Positions 20,286 through 22,778 of a stretch of 22,778 nucleotides of DNA are shown piece by piece. The translations under genes and the position numbers were made by a program. Origin of the DNA: Parastagonospora avenae f. sp. tritici 18332-5. Its lineage: Eukaryota > Ascomycota > Dothideomycetes > Pleosporales > Phaeosphaeriaceae. The DNA lies in contig JAFJTR010000171.1 of assembly GCA_022559985.1 (NCBI GenBank), positions 1 through 22,778 of the forward strand. The letters are read 5' to 3'. Numbering within the stretch: position 1 is the stretch's first letter; every line of letters starts with the position of its first letter. The notes beneath the pieces were generated by a model that saw only the letters and a list, made by a program, of their open reading frames with translations, was not told where the DNA came from and made no database searches.

Positions 20286-20555
20286 CCCTAAAAATGTGAC
20301 GTTTAATCGGATGCGCAGAGGGAATCCTACTAATTAAAGTGTAAGACAGCCCTACTAGCGCTGCAACTTCATAGTCTAATGCAGAAAGCTCTGCTGCATT
20401 AATTACGCTTATTTTTACTAAAATCTAATAAGTGCGCGTTAAGTTATGTAACAAAATGTGGCTAGGTTATAGTATTTATTAGGGTTAGCTGTGCACGCAG
20501 CAGGGCTAGGGGTTTTAAACACTATTAGAGAGCAGTCTAACTGTTCGATTAAATA
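20286..20555. other. AT-rich DNA between tandem repeat and Copia LTR
   Basis: There is no open frame of note. Composition is AT-rich and short words recur (CAGCCCTA at 20169 and 20347; AGAGCAG and CGATTAAA near both ends). It is probably part of an older mobile element into which the Copia element inserted, but no terminal repeats could be fixed. Direct repeats flanking the Copia element cannot be tested because its other end is outside the window. Confidence 0.4.
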
Positions 20556-20758
20556 TGTTCAGTGGATAGACCTGGGTTGAAGTGTGATGACTTGATTGAT
20601 TGTGCTGTGCACTTGTCTTCTGCTACGTGTTCTGGTTTTTGTTTGTAGTGTCACACCTAAGCTTTGTGTTACTTAACTATTCCTAGTTGTGAAGATAATA
20701 ACACCTAACACCAGCTATCTGACAGCAACTAGTCCTCTAATACGCGACATATCTAACA
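20556..20758 (-). repeat. 3' long terminal repeat of a Copia retrotransposon
   Basis: The 203-bp segment begins TGTTCA and ends CTAACA on the plus strand, that is TGTT...AACA, the usual LTR ends. In element orientation it starts TGTTAGATATG, the typical start of fungal Copia LTRs, right after a purine-rich tract. It lies about 70 bases beyond the end of the pol frame, where an LTR is expected. The five bases outside it (AAATA, 20551-20555) would be the target-site duplication. The partner LTR is outside the window, so the boundaries are inferred. Confidence 0.55.
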
Positions 20759-20773
20759 CACTCCTTCAGCTTA
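20759..20773 (-). other. Polypurine tract of the Copia element
   Basis: On the minus strand TAAGCTGAAGGAGTG directly precedes the LTR start TGTTAG. A purine-rich run touching the 3' LTR is the expected plus-strand primer of LTR retrotransposons. It includes a few pyrimidines, in keeping with the mutated state of the element. Confidence 0.45.
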
Positions 20774-20828
20774 GACGATGTGCAAGCTAGGACACTTAGT
20801 TGTTAAGTATAAGGCCTTTAAGTTGCTC

Positions 20829-22778
20829 TTAAATCTTATTGAGTGGCGCTTTATTTGCTACCTCTTTATAGATCACCTCTACTAGTCTAATCTAATAGAG
20901 GAAGCTGTTCTATTTGTTCACTAGGAGGGCCTTAGTAAACCTGTTAGCAATTATTTCTGCTAATTAAACGTACTCTACTGCAATTTTGCTAGTAGAAATC
21001 TCTTATCTAAGCTAGTAGTTGTAAATGTTAACATAGCGAAGCTTAGTCTAAAGTTTAGATATCTCCTTAGTAACTAGCTAGATAGTTTAGGCGTTGTTAC
21101 ATTAAATAGTAATTGTAGATTATAGGAGCTTAATGTTTAGCTTATAGAGTAGTCGTGAGGTAAATATCGCTTCTTTGGCGACTTAGGACAGGGCAAGAAG
21201 TTCTGCCTCTGTCGTTAATGTGGTGACAGTGTCTTGCTTGCTTGCTCTCTATGCAATAAATCTACTAAAAAGCTTAATAGCGTAGCCTTGTAAACTCTTC
21301 CTGTCTAGCGTGTTGTCAGCGAAGGAGGCGTCACTAGCTACTTAGAGGTAGTCTTCTCCTCTAAGTTGTAGCGCCCTAGATCTGGTGTCTGCAAGGTACA
21401 GTAAAACCCGGTTAGCAGCGTTTTAATATTCAGTGCTTAGGTTTAATAGGAACTAAGCAAGTCGTGATATAGCAAAAGCAATGTTAGGTTGCGTAGTCAC
21501 TGCGGCAAATAGTAGAGATCTAATTTTTCGTTAGTATCGGTTGATCTCAGATAGAGCAGCTAGATCATGTCGTGGCTTCATCTCGATGGGTGCCATTAGG
21601 GTGTCGTGCCTTCCGTCAGTTTGATCGGCAAGGCGGCGTATCTTGTTAATGTACGCTGACTGGGATAGATATATAAGGCGCTGGTCTCGTTGTCAGATGA
21701 CCTCCACGCCTAGGAACTATTAGAGATTATGCCCCCCAGTCATAGTATATTTTTCCTAGAGAAGCTTAACTGCATAGTCTGCTTCTTTAGTACATTGTTT
21801 ATCGTACGCGACAATAATATTATCTACGTAGAAGAAAATAATAATGCTGTCTTTAATTATACAGCATGGCTCGTGCAGGACTGTTATAAAGCCTAGAGCC
21901 TTAAGGGTTGATGTGAACTCCTTCTGCTATAGCAGGGGTGAAATGCGCAGACCGTATAGTGCCTTCTGGACTCGAAGGATCGTCCCTTTCTTCTCGTAGC
22001 CTCGGGGCATCCGCATGTATATCTCTCGGTCTATTGTCGCATGAACAAACGCGTTAGTTACGTCGTATTATTTAAGCTTAAGGTTATGCTTAGCTGCAAT
22101 AGCTATAAGCATCCTAAGCGAGCGGCTTGCTAACGTAGCAGCGTATATGTCCTGCGATGTAATGTTTTGCTGTTGATCGCCTCAGATAACTAGTCGTGCC
22201 TTACACTTAATGAACTAGTAATGTTTGTTAAGTTTGTACGTGTATACCTATATGCAGTCTAAGATCTGTTAGCCTGTTAGTTTGATTGATTTAAGAGGTA
22301 CTTCTCTCTAAGATTTTATCTGTTTGTGACTCTGTAGGTAGGCCTGCTCTGCTTCTTTGAACAGTTCCCCTATTAGATAAGTCTTAAGCTTAGTTCAGCA
22401 GGTTAGTAGAGGTAGAAGCTGGCTGTAATAGGGCTTTAAGCCTTTAGCGAGCATCCTTTGCAATGAAGGGCGAAAACGTGCTTAAGGTTAGAAAAAATAT
22501 TTAGACATTCTAGAGCCTAATTGCATAAGCATGCTTCTACGATTAAAACGTACTCTTCAGATTATCTCTAGACGTTGTGGTCGTAGAGATATTGCTGCGA
22601 GAAGGGGGTAGTGGTGGAGTCTGGTGCGAAGCCGCGCTAGTTCCCAATCAGGAGTTATTCCTGAATCCTACCCGCGTCAACTGTACACGTCCACAGCAAC
22701 GTCAAATACACTGCGCAATTCCTAGGAGTATAGATGCAGACTTACTCTACCGCATCTAAGTACCAGAATACAATTCAG
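20829..22778 (-). mobile_element. Copia (Ty1-type) retrotransposon pol remnant: reverse transcriptase and RNase H, RIP-damaged
   Basis: A single minus-strand frame can be followed from about 22420 to 20829 through roughly thirty stop codons. Most are explicable as TGG, CAG, CAA or CGA changed by C-to-T on one strand or the other. Reverse transcriptase blocks in order include GELFKEAEQAYLQSHK, VYTYKLNKH, CKARLV, NAFVHATIDREIYMRMPRGY, KALYGLR and HEPCC. The catalytic motif reads FYVDN (YVDN codons 21830-21819), the second Asp changed to Asn. RNase H follows: VASDASFADNTLDRKS, SKQDTVTT, TEAELLALS, then ANRFTKAL near the C-terminus. The integrase and gag parts should lie beyond the right edge; 22430-22778 is too degraded to assign. 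The element is transcriptionally or at least translationally dead. Confidence 0.85.

Noticed and set aside
20160..20560. CCCTAA/TTAGGG words as telomeric sequence
   Set aside because: The words are isolated (for example CCCTAAA at 20286 and TTAGGGTT near 20478), not in tandem arrays, and fall inside transposon-like DNA.
22577..22759. A 60-codon plus-strand frame at the right end as a gene
   Set aside because: It is antisense to the degraded Copia pol region and has no domain, so it is most likely a chance frame.
1..22778. tRNA or rRNA genes and CRISPR arrays
   Set aside because: I found no A/B-box pairs with a cloverleaf, no rRNA-like sequence and no regularly spaced repeats. CRISPR is not expected in a fungal genome.

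Overview
The window looks like a piece of a filamentous ascomycete chromosome (Pezizomycotina, most likely a Dothideomycete; inferred from gene types and intron style). Introns are 47-75 nt with CTAAC/CTGAC-type branch sites. Gene families include HET, F-box, GH18 chitinase, GMC oxidoreductase, MFS transporter and cytochrome P450. Several regions carry decay of the kind produced by repeat-induced point mutation (RIP). GC content is moderate up to about 20160, after which the sequence becomes AT-rich transposon DNA.

Left part (1-8.4 kb). The first 24 bases look like the start, on the minus strand, of a Fot1/pogo-type transposase. About 2.5 kb without a recognisable gene follows. A small spliced gene of unknown function (2595-3071) and an intact-looking HET-domain gene (3700-4698, one intron) come next. 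Two broken genes lie on the minus strand: an F-box gene (4826-6235) with internal stops and a frame break, and an unrecognised gene whose coding pieces lie in different frames (7215-7804).

Middle (8.4-17.7 kb). This part holds three complete, spliced genes: a secreted GH18 chitinase (minus strand, 452 aa), a secreted FAD-dependent GMC oxidoreductase (plus strand, 641 aa, four exons, one GC-AG intron) and an MFS transporter (plus strand, 578 aa, three exons). Between the chitinase and the GMC gene lies a P450 pseudogene (about 10700-12050, minus strand). Its centre (11166-11339) has been flipped exactly between a 6-bp inverted repeat. The P450, GMC oxidase and transporter together resemble the remnant of a small oxidative metabolite or detoxification cluster; this is inference.

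Right part (18.3-22.8 kb). One long plus-strand frame (18309 to about 19840), continued in a shifted frame to about 20100, encodes a fungal OTT_1508-like nucleic-acid deaminase domain followed by a MYND zinc finger. It is interrupted by about seven stops, each one C-to-T change from Gln or Arg, and by at least one frameshift. It runs into AT-rich DNA that begins with a 57-bp tandem duplication and continues into the 3' end of a heavily mutated Copia retrotransposon (minus strand). The Copia part consists of a 203-bp LTR, a polypurine tract, and RNase H and reverse transcriptase regions that leave the window at its right edge.

The overall picture is an accessory, transposon-rich region in which a few functional secreted-enzyme and transport genes sit among decayed genes. 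No new defence-type system was found. The most unusual observations are the micro-inversion inside the P450 and the reconstructable deaminase-MYND gene.
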